From: Spirochaetes bacterium ADurb.BinA120
GTDB lineage: Bacteria; Spirochaetota; UBA4802; UBA5368
Assembly: GCA_002069125.1 (NCBI GenBank)
Contig: MVZN01000029.1
Location: 1-33,861, forward strand
Direction: 5' to 3'
DNA: 33,861 bases
Shown here in pieces: positions 6,652-14,877 of the stretch. Within the stretch, counting starts at the first letter, position 1, and each line of letters opens with the position of its first letter. The notes under the pieces were generated by a model. The model did no database searches, was not told the origin of the DNA, and saw only the letters and a list, made by a program, of their open reading frames with translations. Made by a program: the position numbers and the translations under genes.

Positions 6652-8661
6652 TCATTTTTTTTCGGATAAAGCGCCTTTCGTCCGCCCGAGGATGCCGAGA
6701 GCCGCCTGTGCGGCCCTCGCGCCCGTGCCGCCCCTTAGTGCCACGAATACGGCCCGGTCGCCCGCGCCCCCCAGAAAGAGCCCGTAGCCGGCCAGCCTGT
6801 TGCTTCCGGAGAGCACCGTCGCCGTTTTGCCCCACGGGGCCGCATTGGCATCGGCCGGGCGTTTTGCCATATCGTTCCCGGCGGTCCCCGATATCATGGT
6901 CTGGAACAGCGCACGGGCGATGATGTCCCGCCGCTCGCCGGAAAGGCGAAGGGCGGGATTAGGGGGGGCGTCCGGGTATACGAGGCGCGCGAGCGCGATC
7001 GCGTCGCGCACCGAAAATCTCACCCGGTAATCGAGCCCGGCGAGAAGCCTGGCGAATTCGTCGGGCCCCGAGACGGGCGGAAGCTCCACGCGGATTCCCG
7101 CCTTAACAAGGGAGGCGCAAAAGCGGCGGAGGGAGGCCATGCCGATCTCGGAATGGAGCGATGCGAAGAAGAGATTGCAGGAATTGGCCAGCGCCCCTTC
7201 CATGCCGGTTTCTCCGTGGCCCTCGGGAGTCCAACACCGCTCCGGAAGCGGAGGGCCTGCGCGCCCGGCGCAGCGGTATCGGTATGCGTCGAATAGGTCG
7301 GGCCGCTCCACGGCGCAGTGGAGCGCGACGAAGAGCTTGAAGATCGACCCGGCCGGAAGCTTTCGGTGTTCGAAGGCCGGGTGGCTTGCCTCCGTTATCG
7401 CTCCGCTTGCCGTGTCGAACAGCACATACGAGACCTCCGGCGGCGAAACGCTCACCCGTGCGTCCCCGCGCTCGAAGCGGATGCCCGGGTAATAGTGGGC
7501 AAGTATCTCGTATCGCGAAAATCCGAGCCGCGCGAGCTCCAGGGCCCCGTGCTGGCAGAGCCCCGCCCCGTGGCCGCTGCCGCGCCCGGTGAAGACAAAG
7601 GCCTTTTCGTTCGCTTCGGAGGAGGTCTCGACTATGTAATCGTTGCTTTTTAGAAAGTTCCACCCCTTGCGGCGGTTAACGCGCAGCCGGAAATCCTCAG
7701 CGGCGAAGCTGTAGAGCGAGCCCCCGTAACGGATGTCCACCCGGCGCGAAGGCTCGTCGATTTGGAGCGTAACTCCGGCTTTTTGTGTAGTGTCGCGGAT
7801 GGACAGGATGGGAGGAAGCTCCGCGGCCCCTATCCTGGCCCTCCAGTCCCCCGGCCCGCAGAGGGCCGTTGCGGTCTCGACGAGACGGTCGCTCACTCCG
7901 CCGCAGGAGGCCCCGGCGCGGCCGAAGACGCGTTCGCCCAGGGTGCGGCCCCCGCATACGGCGTGGAAGTGCGCGCCGCACGGAAGAGAACCGGGATCGA
8001 TGCGCCATGCATGCGCGTGGGCGTCTGCGGGGCCGGCGAGCCCGCGGTATACGACACAGTGGGCAAGGTCGCACGCGTCGAAGCCTTCGTGGGCGCGTCG
8101 TGGGCCCTTTAGCCTAACGGCGATGAGAAGGGCGAGCGCGTCAAGCGCCTCCTCCGAATGTGGGGGCACGGGGCCATATTCGGCGCGGGCCGCGTCGAGC
8201 GCATAGCGCGACAGGCTCTCCGTAACGACGAGTTCGATTTTACCCGCCCCGGCCCGGATGGTTAGAGGGAGGGGGTAGCGCCGGAGTTCGTTGCCCACCC
8301 GGGCCTCGAACGAGCGGTCCGGGCCGCAGGTGTACATCACGAGCGAGAACTGTCCTTTGAAATCGCCGATATCGGTCGAAAGGCCCCATCCCCCCGGCAA
8401 GGGCTCTATGCGTGCCTCTCTTATCGGCGGGCCAATGCTGCCTCGAGGCTCTTCGACGCGGGCGCCCTCCGGAAAGCTCAGGCGCACCGGGTCAATCTTT
8501 CCCTCCTGTAGTAGGCGCAGGGGTTTGGAGAGGATGTTTACGCGAATGAGGCGATCCGCGGCAAGCTCTCCGGCGGATATGCGGCAGGGGCTTTTGGGGG
8601 CCGCAAGTGCGATGAGAAAAAACGCCGCGAACGCGGCCATTCCCCTTTTTTTTATTGACAT
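6652..8661 (-). CDS. SpoIID-like glycan hydrolase fused to SxxK transpeptidase-like domain
   Basis: This exported protein of 669 residues joins two wall-active folds. Residues 1 to about 25 form a signal peptide or anchor. Residues about 140-400 match SpoIID/LytB: a candidate catalytic E148 in VVTESLSRYAL, a cysteine/histidine stretch (DACDLAHCVVYRG), and the hallmark GRGSGHGAGLCQHGALELA (H364) followed by EILAHYYPGI. SpoIID proteins are lytic transglycosylases acting on denuded glycan strands. From about 410 onward it resembles penicillin-interacting enzymes: S439-I-F-K442, S494-C-N496, and K612-T-A where KTG is expected. The third motif is therefore altered, and activity is uncertain. Start: ATG 8661 gives the signal peptide; ATG 8703 lies within the palindrome. 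It sits 222 bp downstream of the macroglobulin gene. Confidence 0.8.
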   Translation of the reverse strand: MSIKKRGMAAFAAFFLIALAAPKSPCRISAGELAADRLIRVNILSKPLRLLQEGKIDPVRLSFPEGARVEEPRGSIGPPIREARIEPLPGGWGLSTDIGDFKGQFSLVMYTCGPDRSFEARVGNELRRYPLPLTIRAGAGKIELVVTESLSRYALDAARAEYGPVPPHSEEALDALALLIAVRLKGPRRAHEGFDACDLAHCVVYRGLAGPADAHAHAWRIDPGSLPCGAHFHAVCGGRTLGERVFGRAGASCGGVSDRLVETATALCGPGDWRARIGAAELPPILSIRDTTQKAGVTLQIDEPSRRVDIRYGGSLYSFAAEDFRLRVNRRKGWNFLKSNDYIVETSSEANEKAFVFTGRGSGHGAGLCQHGALELARLGFSRYEILAHYYPGIRFERGDARVSVSPPEVSYVLFDTASGAITEASHPAFEHRKLPAGSIFKLFVALHCAVERPDLFDAYRYRCAGRAGPPLPERCWTPEGHGETGMEGALANSCNLFFASLHSEIGMASLRRFCASLVKAGIRVELPPVSGPDEFARLLAGLDYRVRFSVRDAIALARLVYPDAPPNPALRLSGERRDIIARALFQTMISGTAGNDMAKRPADANAAPWGKTATVLSGSNRLAGYGLFLGGAGDRAVFVALRGGTGARAAQAALGILGRTKGALSEKK

Positions 8662-8683
8662 TGGGGCGGAACGTCGGTATATT
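8655..8683 (+). promoter_or_regulatory. near-consensus sigma70-type promoter for the 35-codon gene
   Basis: TTGACA (8655-8660), exactly 17 nt, then TATATT (8678-8683) form an almost ideal housekeeping promoter on the plus strand. It points into the gap between the SpoIID fusion gene and the macroglobulin gene, against both of them. The -10 lies inside the 38-bp palindrome, so a bound repressor would block it. Confidence 0.75.
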
Positions 8684-8712
8684 ATGAGTGAGCGCTCACT
8701 CATAATATACCG
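8675..8712. promoter_or_regulatory. 38-bp perfect palindrome, TetR-type operator
   Basis: The two 19-nt arms (8675-8693 and 8694-8712) are perfect reverse complements, with no loop. The core TGAGTGAGCGCTCACTCA has the TGAnTGA-N4-TCAnTCA layout of several TetR-family operators, for example that of Bacillus FadR. It covers the plus-strand -10 and the 5' region of the minus-strand SpoIID fusion gene, so one protein could control both directions. No TetR gene is in the window, so the regulator must be encoded elsewhere. Confidence 0.75.
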
Positions 8713-8765
8713 GGACGGAAAATCCCCCGGGGGGTGGGCCGGAATTATTATACCGGAGGCGTGTT

Positions 8766-8873
8766 ATGTTTACCAGAATCGCGTATGTCATTTTTTCGTT
8801 TCTGTATCAAATCATCATCATCCCTTACTACAAGGCAAGGGGCCTGGAGGCCGCGGCGGAGTGCCGCGCTTGA
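8766..8873 (+). CDS. 35-residue single-pass membrane peptide
   Basis: A short frame starts at ATG 8766 with GGAGG (8755-8759) ideally spaced at 6 nt, and ends at TGA 8871-8873. The peptide has a hydrophobic stretch at about residues 5-22 (IAYVIFSFLYQIIIIPYY) followed by a basic/acidic tail, as in small membrane proteins. It has its own strong promoter, operator and terminator, which argues for a real gene despite its size. The family is not recognised. It could instead be the relic of a longer gene. It lies inside the envelope cluster in the opposite orientation, so its function may be linked to that cluster or to envelope stress. Confidence 0.55.
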   Translation: MFTRIAYVIFSFLYQIIIIPYYKARGLEAAAECRA

Positions 8874-8890
8874 GCGGCACTCCTATTTCT
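8858..8890 (+). terminator. terminator of the small membrane peptide gene
   Basis: A perfect 10-bp stem, GGAGTGCCGC (8858-8867) and GCGGCACTCC (8874-8883), with loop GCTTGA that includes the stop codon, is followed by TATTTCTT. On the plus strand this is a good intrinsic terminator. On the minus strand it falls just after the macroglobulin stop but lacks a T-run, so macroglobulin transcripts may read through toward the SpoIID fusion gene. Confidence 0.7.
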
Positions 8891-11800
8891 TCTCCACCGT
8901 GAATCGCGCCGGAACCGCCCATCCCTGTATGGAGGGCTCGTACATGCATTCCACGCGGGATGGTTTTACGAGGAAATTCCCGGGAAGCTCCGCGCGCATA
9001 ATGTAGCCTATCTCGCAGGTTTCCCCCTTGCGTACGCGTGTAAAGAAGAACACCATTCGATTATCCCGCCGCTCGACGTGGGAGTATGGGCCGTAGTCGC
9101 CGTAGGCGTCGTTCATAACGACCTCGAAACCCGCCGGGAGGTAGTCCTCCAGCACCAGGTATTCGAAGTCGTCCTGTGCGCGGAAGCGAAGCTTTACCAG
9201 TATCTCGTCCCCCACGCGGACCGGCGCGCTCTTGGAGATGGCCTGCGGCACCATGTACTCGTTGTTGTTGACGTCCCGTACGCGGGTGACCGCGTGAAAG
9301 CTGCGCGAAAGCCCTATGCCGTTTTCGAGCGCGCGGATGCCGCGCTCCTCGGACTTAAAGAGCGACATGAGTCCGGAGCTCTTGAAATACAGGTTGCCCC
9401 GGAGCGTAATGTCGAAACTCACCTCGCTTCCGGCGCTTCCATCGGCCGTTAGGGTGTACGCCCTGGCCGCATCCGCCGGAGATAGGCTGACGCGCCGCGT
9501 TAGCGCCGAGAGCTCCTTCATGGAAGAGGTGTCGTAGTCGATCGAGGCGGCCGGCTTTCCGTCGAGCGAAAAGGACGCCCTGCCTCTCTCCGCGCCGCCG
9601 AAGCCCGAGACCTCCAGATGGCGGCACGAGGCCAGTATGACGGCCGCGGTCTCCTTGGTCGAGTTCCAGCGGTCGTCCATTCCGCGCCTGGAGAGCGAGC
9701 TTAGTATCTGCGACGGAATCGGCGAGCGGTCCCCCGCGATTACGAGCGTTTCGAGCACCTGCGCGGTAAGCTCCACGCTTCCGCCCTGCCAGCCCCAGGC
9801 GTGCGATGGCTGGGCCTCCCAGTATATGCCGCGGCCGTCGCGCTTCTGCATATTTCGTAGCGCGTCTATCGCGCGCGGCAGGGTCGATTCGATGCGTTCC
9901 TTTTCGTGGGCCGGAAGGTTCCGTATATTTCGGCCCAGAGCGGCTGCGCGCACAAGGTACGCGAGCGTGTAGGCAGTGGGGTTTCGGCGCCCCGATATGT
10001 CCCTGAAGGCGGGGTCGCTCCATCTCCCATGGAGCGCGTAGACGTACAGAAGGTGCGCGGCGGCGTCGTGGTCGTCGCCGGCCGCCGCGAGCATCCGTCC
10101 GACGGCCTCCAGGCCGTTCTCCACGCGATTGGCGTCTACCGTTCGGCCGAGCCGTCGGGCAGTGTGAAGCGCGTAAAGCGCGTAGCAGGTAAGGAACTCG
10201 TTTCCGCGGTCGCCGCTCCACCATCCCCAGCTTCCGTCGTCGTTCTGCGAGCGCTGTACGTTCTCGAGGCCCGTGGCCGTCAATTCCTCCACCTTGAGGC
10301 CGCTTAAAAGCCCATCCATGCCCTTTTTGGCGAGGAGCGTCTTAAGGGTGAGCAGCGGCAGGAAACGGCTGATGTTCTGCTCCACGCAGCCGTATGGATA
10401 TTCCGCAAGGTACTTCGAAGCCTTGACGAGGCGCGTAATCGGCCCGGGATTCAGCGATATGACCATCTCGGATGGAACGAAATCGAAGTCATCGGCCTGG
10501 GGGGGAGGCTTAAGAGCTACGGTCCTGTTTTCGGCCATGTCGCCCGCGCCGTAGAGCGAGTAGGGCACGCCCCGGCTCTGGATCGGTATGGTGAGCGCGA
10601 GAGCGTCGCGTGCGGCGGCGTCGGAGGTGGCCGTAAAGAGAAGCTTAATTCTGTCGCCGCCCTCGGGCGCTTTTATCGTATAATAGGCGCGCGCCGAGCC
10701 GAACGCGGGCAGGCTGATGCGCACCGACTCGTCCGGCCGCACCGTCGAGCCGTCGGCCTTAAGTTCGGTGGCCACATCCGGAAGCCCGCGCGTAGTGTTG
10801 CTGTTTACTATTCCGACCAGGCCTACGGTGTCGCCCTCCACCATAAAGCGGGGCTTGCCGAGGCGCGCGATGAGGTCCTGGGTAACCAGGAGTTCGGCGG
10901 TGCGTTCGCCGACGCGTCCGGCCGGGTCGTGTCCGCGCGCCGTCAGCCGCCAGGTGGTCAGGTTGTCGGGAAGGTCGAAGCTCACCTCGGCCCGCCCGTC
11001 GTAGCCCGTGCGTATATTCGCCTTCCAGAAGGCGGTGTCCTCGAATTTCTCGCGCACCTTCACCTTGCCGTCCTTGGCGGCGCCGGCAAGCATGGTGATG
11101 GGATACGAGTAATTGGTGAGCACCCAGTTCGAGATCTTCGCGTAGAAAAAGTCGAGCATTTTGGGGGTGTGGTCTCTACGTATGGAGTAGATCGCCTCGT
11201 CCACCACGCCGAGGGAGAGGTCGGCCCGAAGAGGCCTGCCGTTTTCGTCGTCCACTTTAAGGCGCACGGTCGCCTTTTCCCCGGGCATGTATTTCTCCTT
11301 CGCCGGGGCTATGCTTATCATGATACGCGTATCGGCGTCGGGAAGCGTCACCCCGGCCGTGCCTGTAAAGAGAGCGCGTCCCCGCTGCATGGTGGCGGTG
11401 ATGAAGCAGTTGGGCGCGTATTCCTCCTTAATGAGCATTTTTACCGGCATGACGTTTCCGTTCATCCGCACCACCCTCTTTTCGTAGACGTCGCGCCCCT
11501 CCACGGTAAGGCAAACATAGGCGTCCGGAAACCGGCTTTTTAGAAGGCAGGTGACCTCGCCCGGCCTGTCGAGCGTGGACCTGTCGACGGAGAGCTCGAG
11601 ATTTTTGAAGCGCGAGTCCACGCGCGCGCCGAGAGAGCTGTACACCCACACCACGCGCGAAGCGGTGATCAGATTCTCTTTGCGGTCGCTCGCGGTGGCG
11701 AGTATGTCGAATTCGCCATAGAGATCGAACTTCTTTGGAAGCTCGAGCCGGTAGAAGCCCTTTGCGTCCGTATTGAATTTGCGCTCGAACACTGGCGCCT

Positions 11801-14255
11801 TGTCGTGCACGTAAACGCGCTGCCAGGGCTTCCAGATGTAGCGAAGCACCTTGAGCTCGACAGGCGCGCTTACTGGCGTGCCGTCGTGGGCGATCGTCCT
11901 TATCTCCACAATTTTTCTTTCGTCGTCCGCAAAGAAGGCCTGCGTCGGGTTGATCTTGATATAGAAGTCCCCGCGCCCCACCTTTACGCTTGCGCGGGAG
12001 GTGATGCTGACGTTCGTCCTGTCCACTATGGTGGCTTCCAGCGTTATCTCGCGATCGTACGGAAAGCTTCCGCAGGAGAGCCTGAGCGCGGCCACGCCGT
12101 TGTCGTCCAGGTAGCGTTCGCCCTCCAGCTTTATCCGATTGTAGGTTTCGCCAGGGCCGTAATCCTCCTCCCACCAATAGGTGGTGTCGGTGTCGCGCAG
12201 GCGGTTCTCGTAAAAGCGGTATTTGATTAGCGCGCCCTTGAGCGGAGCTCCGAAGAAGTATTTGGCGTCGACACGGAATTCCGCCGTGTCGCCGTTGATA
12301 AAGTATGGACGGGCGGGGGTGATGTCGATCCGGAATTCGGGCTTTCGGTATTGTTCCACGTAAAAGCTCCCCATGCCGTACATCCTGTCGGCCGATTCGC
12401 CGGCCTGTATCCGGTATTCGCCCAGACGCGCTTTGTCATCGAGCTTTATGGAACCGCTCGCGGTGCCCCACTCGTCGAGCCTTGCGCTTCCGCTTTGTAC
12501 GGTCTCGTCGAATTGCGCGTTTCGGATCTCGTAACGAACCGGCGTCGACGCGAGCATGGAGAAGCGCTTCTCCCGCTTTTTGGCGATTATCTTATAGTGC
12601 ACAGTATCGCCCGCGCGGTATACGGGACGGTCGGTATAGATAAAGAACTTCGTTTCCTCCCTGGCGAAGGAATAGGGTGAGCCGGTGCTGGCGAAGGCGT
12701 AGCTGTTGTCGGGGGCCACCGCCAGCACGGAGAGGTGCTGGTCGCTCTTGAGCTTATGATGGTATACGCCCGAGGCGTCGGTCTTTCCGCGGTGCACTAT
12801 CCTGACCGGCAGGTCCTCCAGGCGCTCCGGCGGCTTCGTAGCCTCGCGGCGTTCGCGCTCCTCCCTCTTCACCGGGGTGTTGTCGAACACCGTGATCGAC
12901 GCGTTGGCCACGGGGTCGTTCGTCACGAGGCTTGTGACATAGGCGAATATGGATTCGCGCGAGCGTTTGACCACAAGCCCGGTCGAGGTTACGGTGAAGA
13001 ACTTGCGGTCGACGGCGCGCCCGGCGCCGGACACCTCCACGCAGTATGCCCCGGCGGGCAGCGGTTCGCTTAAGTCCATGGACTGGTAGCGCCACTCGTA
13101 GGGCTGGAAGTCCTCGATCGGAAACTCCCACTCGCGCAGGCTCGCCAGTTTGGCCGCGCGGACGTCGAGCGTATTGGCGTCGACGCGGCCGGACAGCACC
13201 ACGCCCATGGGGACCCGGTAGATCCGGGCCCGCAGTTTTTCGAGGCGGATGGCCTTTATGTTTAATTCGACCTTCATCCCGGGCGCGAAGGTATAGCGAT
13301 AGGCGTACACCTGAACCTGGGGCTCCTTGGGCCTCACGGTAAAATCGAAGCCCTTTATCTCCATGCCCTCCTTGACGGCGATCGGCGGGGTGTTATAGGC
13401 GTAGAAGCCCTCGTGCGAAAGCGAAACCGAGTAGGTGCCCGGTTTGATGTCGTCTATCCGGTAGCTTCCGTCGTGATACGAGACCGCGCCGTGGACTACC
13501 CTTCCCTTAAGGGTGATATTCATGTTAACGGCCGGACTGTCCACGTCCTGAATTTTAATGACGCCGGAGAGGGAGGCCGGGCGGAAGAGCATCATAGGAA
13601 GATCGAAGCGCTCGCCGCTTTTAAGGCGCTGGATTACGGCTGTTTCGGCGATGTAGCCGGTTTTGGAAAACGCTATCGAGTACGAACCCTCGGCCAGGCG
13701 GGCGAAGTAGTACCTGCCCGATGAATCACTCGTTCCAATGATGGGGCGGCGTTCGGTTTCGGCGTATTCGCCTTCATTCTCCGCGGAGAGCCTGACCTCC
13801 ACGCCGGACAGGGGCTTTCCGGACGAATCGCGGACAACGCCCTGAAGCAGGGCCTCGCGCTTAAGCTCGATCGAATATCTGCCCGAGGCGATCGACTCGG
13901 TCGTGACATACGGCACGTATCCGTCGGCGCTCACCTCAATGCGGTAGCGGACGTGTTTTATGAAATCGTCTATCCGAAACCTTCCGCTCGAATCCGTCTC
14001 GAGACGGTAGTAGCCCATGCCCATGTTAACGTTCTTTATCTCGACGGTCGCGCCGCGGATTCCCTTTCGCGTCGCGGCGTCCACTACCGTTCCCTCTATC
14101 ACCTCGACGCGGGAAAGCTCGGCCGAATCGGCCTTTTTGTAAACTGTCCTGCCGTCGGGCAATACCTCGCGGCCGGTCGTGGCGCACGCAAGCGCGCCCG
14201 CGAGCAGTATTACAAGCGTGGAGATGGATGAAGCCTTTTTCATTCTGGAACGCAT
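8883..14255 (-). CDS. bacterial alpha-2-macroglobulin lipoprotein (YfaS/MagD-like)
   Basis: This giant periplasmic protease trap has 1790 residues. It starts with a lipoprotein-type signal (ALAC, Cys24). Three carboxypeptidase-regulatory-like beta-sandwiches follow at about 52-118, 136-205 and 228-288 (for example GTVVDAATRKGIRGATVEI and GVVRDSSGKPLSGVEVRL), then macroglobulin domains including the classic YTDRPVYRAGDTVHYK at about residue 540. The thioester is intact: C1290-V-E-Q in YPYGCVEQNISRFLPLL, with the alpha-toroid thioester domain after it. Family proteins snare proteases by cleavage of a bait region and covalent capture. Start: ATG 14255 with GGAG 9 nt upstream. It lies 34 bp after the AMMECR1-like gene. 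The N-terminal sandwiches are additional to the usual MG domains. Confidence 0.93.
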   Translation of the reverse strand: MRSRMKKASSISTLVILLAGALACATTGREVLPDGRTVYKKADSAELSRVEVIEGTVVDAATRKGIRGATVEIKNVNMGMGYYRLETDSSGRFRIDDFIKHVRYRIEVSADGYVPYVTTESIASGRYSIELKREALLQGVVRDSSGKPLSGVEVRLSAENEGEYAETERRPIIGTSDSSGRYYFARLAEGSYSIAFSKTGYIAETAVIQRLKSGERFDLPMMLFRPASLSGVIKIQDVDSPAVNMNITLKGRVVHGAVSYHDGSYRIDDIKPGTYSVSLSHEGFYAYNTPPIAVKEGMEIKGFDFTVRPKEPQVQVYAYRYTFAPGMKVELNIKAIRLEKLRARIYRVPMGVVLSGRVDANTLDVRAAKLASLREWEFPIEDFQPYEWRYQSMDLSEPLPAGAYCVEVSGAGRAVDRKFFTVTSTGLVVKRSRESIFAYVTSLVTNDPVANASITVFDNTPVKREERERREATKPPERLEDLPVRIVHRGKTDASGVYHHKLKSDQHLSVLAVAPDNSYAFASTGSPYSFAREETKFFIYTDRPVYRAGDTVHYKIIAKKREKRFSMLASTPVRYEIRNAQFDETVQSGSARLDEWGTASGSIKLDDKARLGEYRIQAGESADRMYGMGSFYVEQYRKPEFRIDITPARPYFINGDTAEFRVDAKYFFGAPLKGALIKYRFYENRLRDTDTTYWWEEDYGPGETYNRIKLEGERYLDDNGVAALRLSCGSFPYDREITLEATIVDRTNVSITSRASVKVGRGDFYIKINPTQAFFADDERKIVEIRTIAHDGTPVSAPVELKVLRYIWKPWQRVYVHDKAPVFERKFNTDAKGFYRLELPKKFDLYGEFDILATASDRKENLITASRVVWVYSSLGARVDSRFKNLELSVDRSTLDRPGEVTCLLKSRFPDAYVCLTVEGRDVYEKRVVRMNGNVMPVKMLIKEEYAPNCFITATMQRGRALFTGTAGVTLPDADTRIMISIAPAKEKYMPGEKATVRLKVDDENGRPLRADLSLGVVDEAIYSIRRDHTPKMLDFFYAKISNWVLTNYSYPITMLAGAAKDGKVKVREKFEDTAFWKANIRTGYDGRAEVSFDLPDNLTTWRLTARGHDPAGRVGERTAELLVTQDLIARLGKPRFMVEGDTVGLVGIVNSNTTRGLPDVATELKADGSTVRPDESVRISLPAFGSARAYYTIKAPEGGDRIKLLFTATSDAAARDALALTIPIQSRGVPYSLYGAGDMAENRTVALKPPPQADDFDFVPSEMVISLNPGPITRLVKASKYLAEYPYGCVEQNISRFLPLLTLKTLLAKKGMDGLLSGLKVEELTATGLENVQRSQNDDGSWGWWSGDRGNEFLTCYALYALHTARRLGRTVDANRVENGLEAVGRMLAAAGDDHDAAAHLLYVYALHGRWSDPAFRDISGRRNPTAYTLAYLVRAAALGRNIRNLPAHEKERIESTLPRAIDALRNMQKRDGRGIYWEAQPSHAWGWQGGSVELTAQVLETLVIAGDRSPIPSQILSSLSRRGMDDRWNSTKETAAVILASCRHLEVSGFGGAERGRASFSLDGKPAASIDYDTSSMKELSALTRRVSLSPADAARAYTLTADGSAGSEVSFDITLRGNLYFKSSGLMSLFKSEERGIRALENGIGLSRSFHAVTRVRDVNNNEYMVPQAISKSAPVRVGDEILVKLRFRAQDDFEYLVLEDYLPAGFEVVMNDAYGDYGPYSHVERRDNRMVFFFTRVRKGETCEIGYIMRAELPGNFLVKPSRVECMYEPSIQGWAVPARFTVEKK

Positions 14256-14289
14256 TGCCGTATTCTCCGGGAAATGATATTGCGCGTCT

Positions 14290-14877
14290 TCAGCGTATGG
14301 TCAGCGCACGGAATATTTCGCACTGGACTATCGTTCTCGATCCAAGCAATCTATTGAGTCGGTCCCAGCTTTTTATTTCGGATGGGACCAGCACCAGCCT
14401 CTCGCCGGATTCGAACTGTATCATGAGCCCGTGGCGGGAAAAATCAACCCGATTTATATCCTCCACGGATACCGGCTCGTCCGCCACGGTGAGGATTATC
14501 GCGGTGTCCTCGAGCTCCGCAATGTCGAGCGGACTGTGGCGCGGGTCGGCATAGAGGGCGCCGCCGATGTATTCCTTAAGCGTCAGCACGGCGTCGTCCG
14601 AAACGTGGTGGAAGGCGCCGAAACATCCTCTCACCCTCGAGCCCTTCTGGAAAGTGACAAAAAGCCCCAGCTTTCCGTAATAACGGGGAATGCCGGCAGG
14701 AGCCGGGCGTTTGCATTCGGATCCGGTAAGACTTGCATGTGTGACGCAGCGCATCCACTCGCGTAGTTCGATCCCTCCGGGCCCGCGGGCATAATCCGCC
14801 CATTCGCGGAGCGGGTCGTCGGCCGGCGCCTGCCGGAGCGCGAGGAGGGCCAGGGCGATGATCAGGGGGCGCGTCAT
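14290..14877 (-). CDS. exported AMMECR1-like protein
   Basis: The protein has 195 residues, with an apparent signal peptide (MTRPLIIALALLALRQAPADD). The body matches the AMMECR1 fold: GLFVTFQKGSRVRGCFGAF corresponds to the conserved FVT...LRGCIG block, and ADPRHSPLDIAELEDTAIIL to the DpRF.P....EL.dl segment. AMMECR1 proteins are normally cytoplasmic and of unclear biochemical role, so export would be unusual. Its start overlaps the VanW-like stop by 4 bp (ATGA), which implies tight coupling. The family call rests on those two motifs. Export is inferred from the N-terminus alone. Confidence 0.7.
   Translation of the reverse strand: MTRPLIIALALLALRQAPADDPLREWADYARGPGGIELREWMRCVTHASLTGSECKRPAPAGIPRYYGKLGLFVTFQKGSRVRGCFGAFHHVSDDAVLTLKEYIGGALYADPRHSPLDIAELEDTAIILTVADEPVSVEDINRVDFSRHGLMIQFESGERLVLVPSEIKSWDRLNRLLGSRTIVQCEIFRALTIR

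Noticed and set aside
8661-8703. Upstream ATG 8703 as start of the SpoIID fusion gene
   Set aside because: It lies within the palindrome and would put 14 polar residues before the signal peptide. ATG 8661 begins directly at the signal sequence, although it too lacks a good ribosome site.
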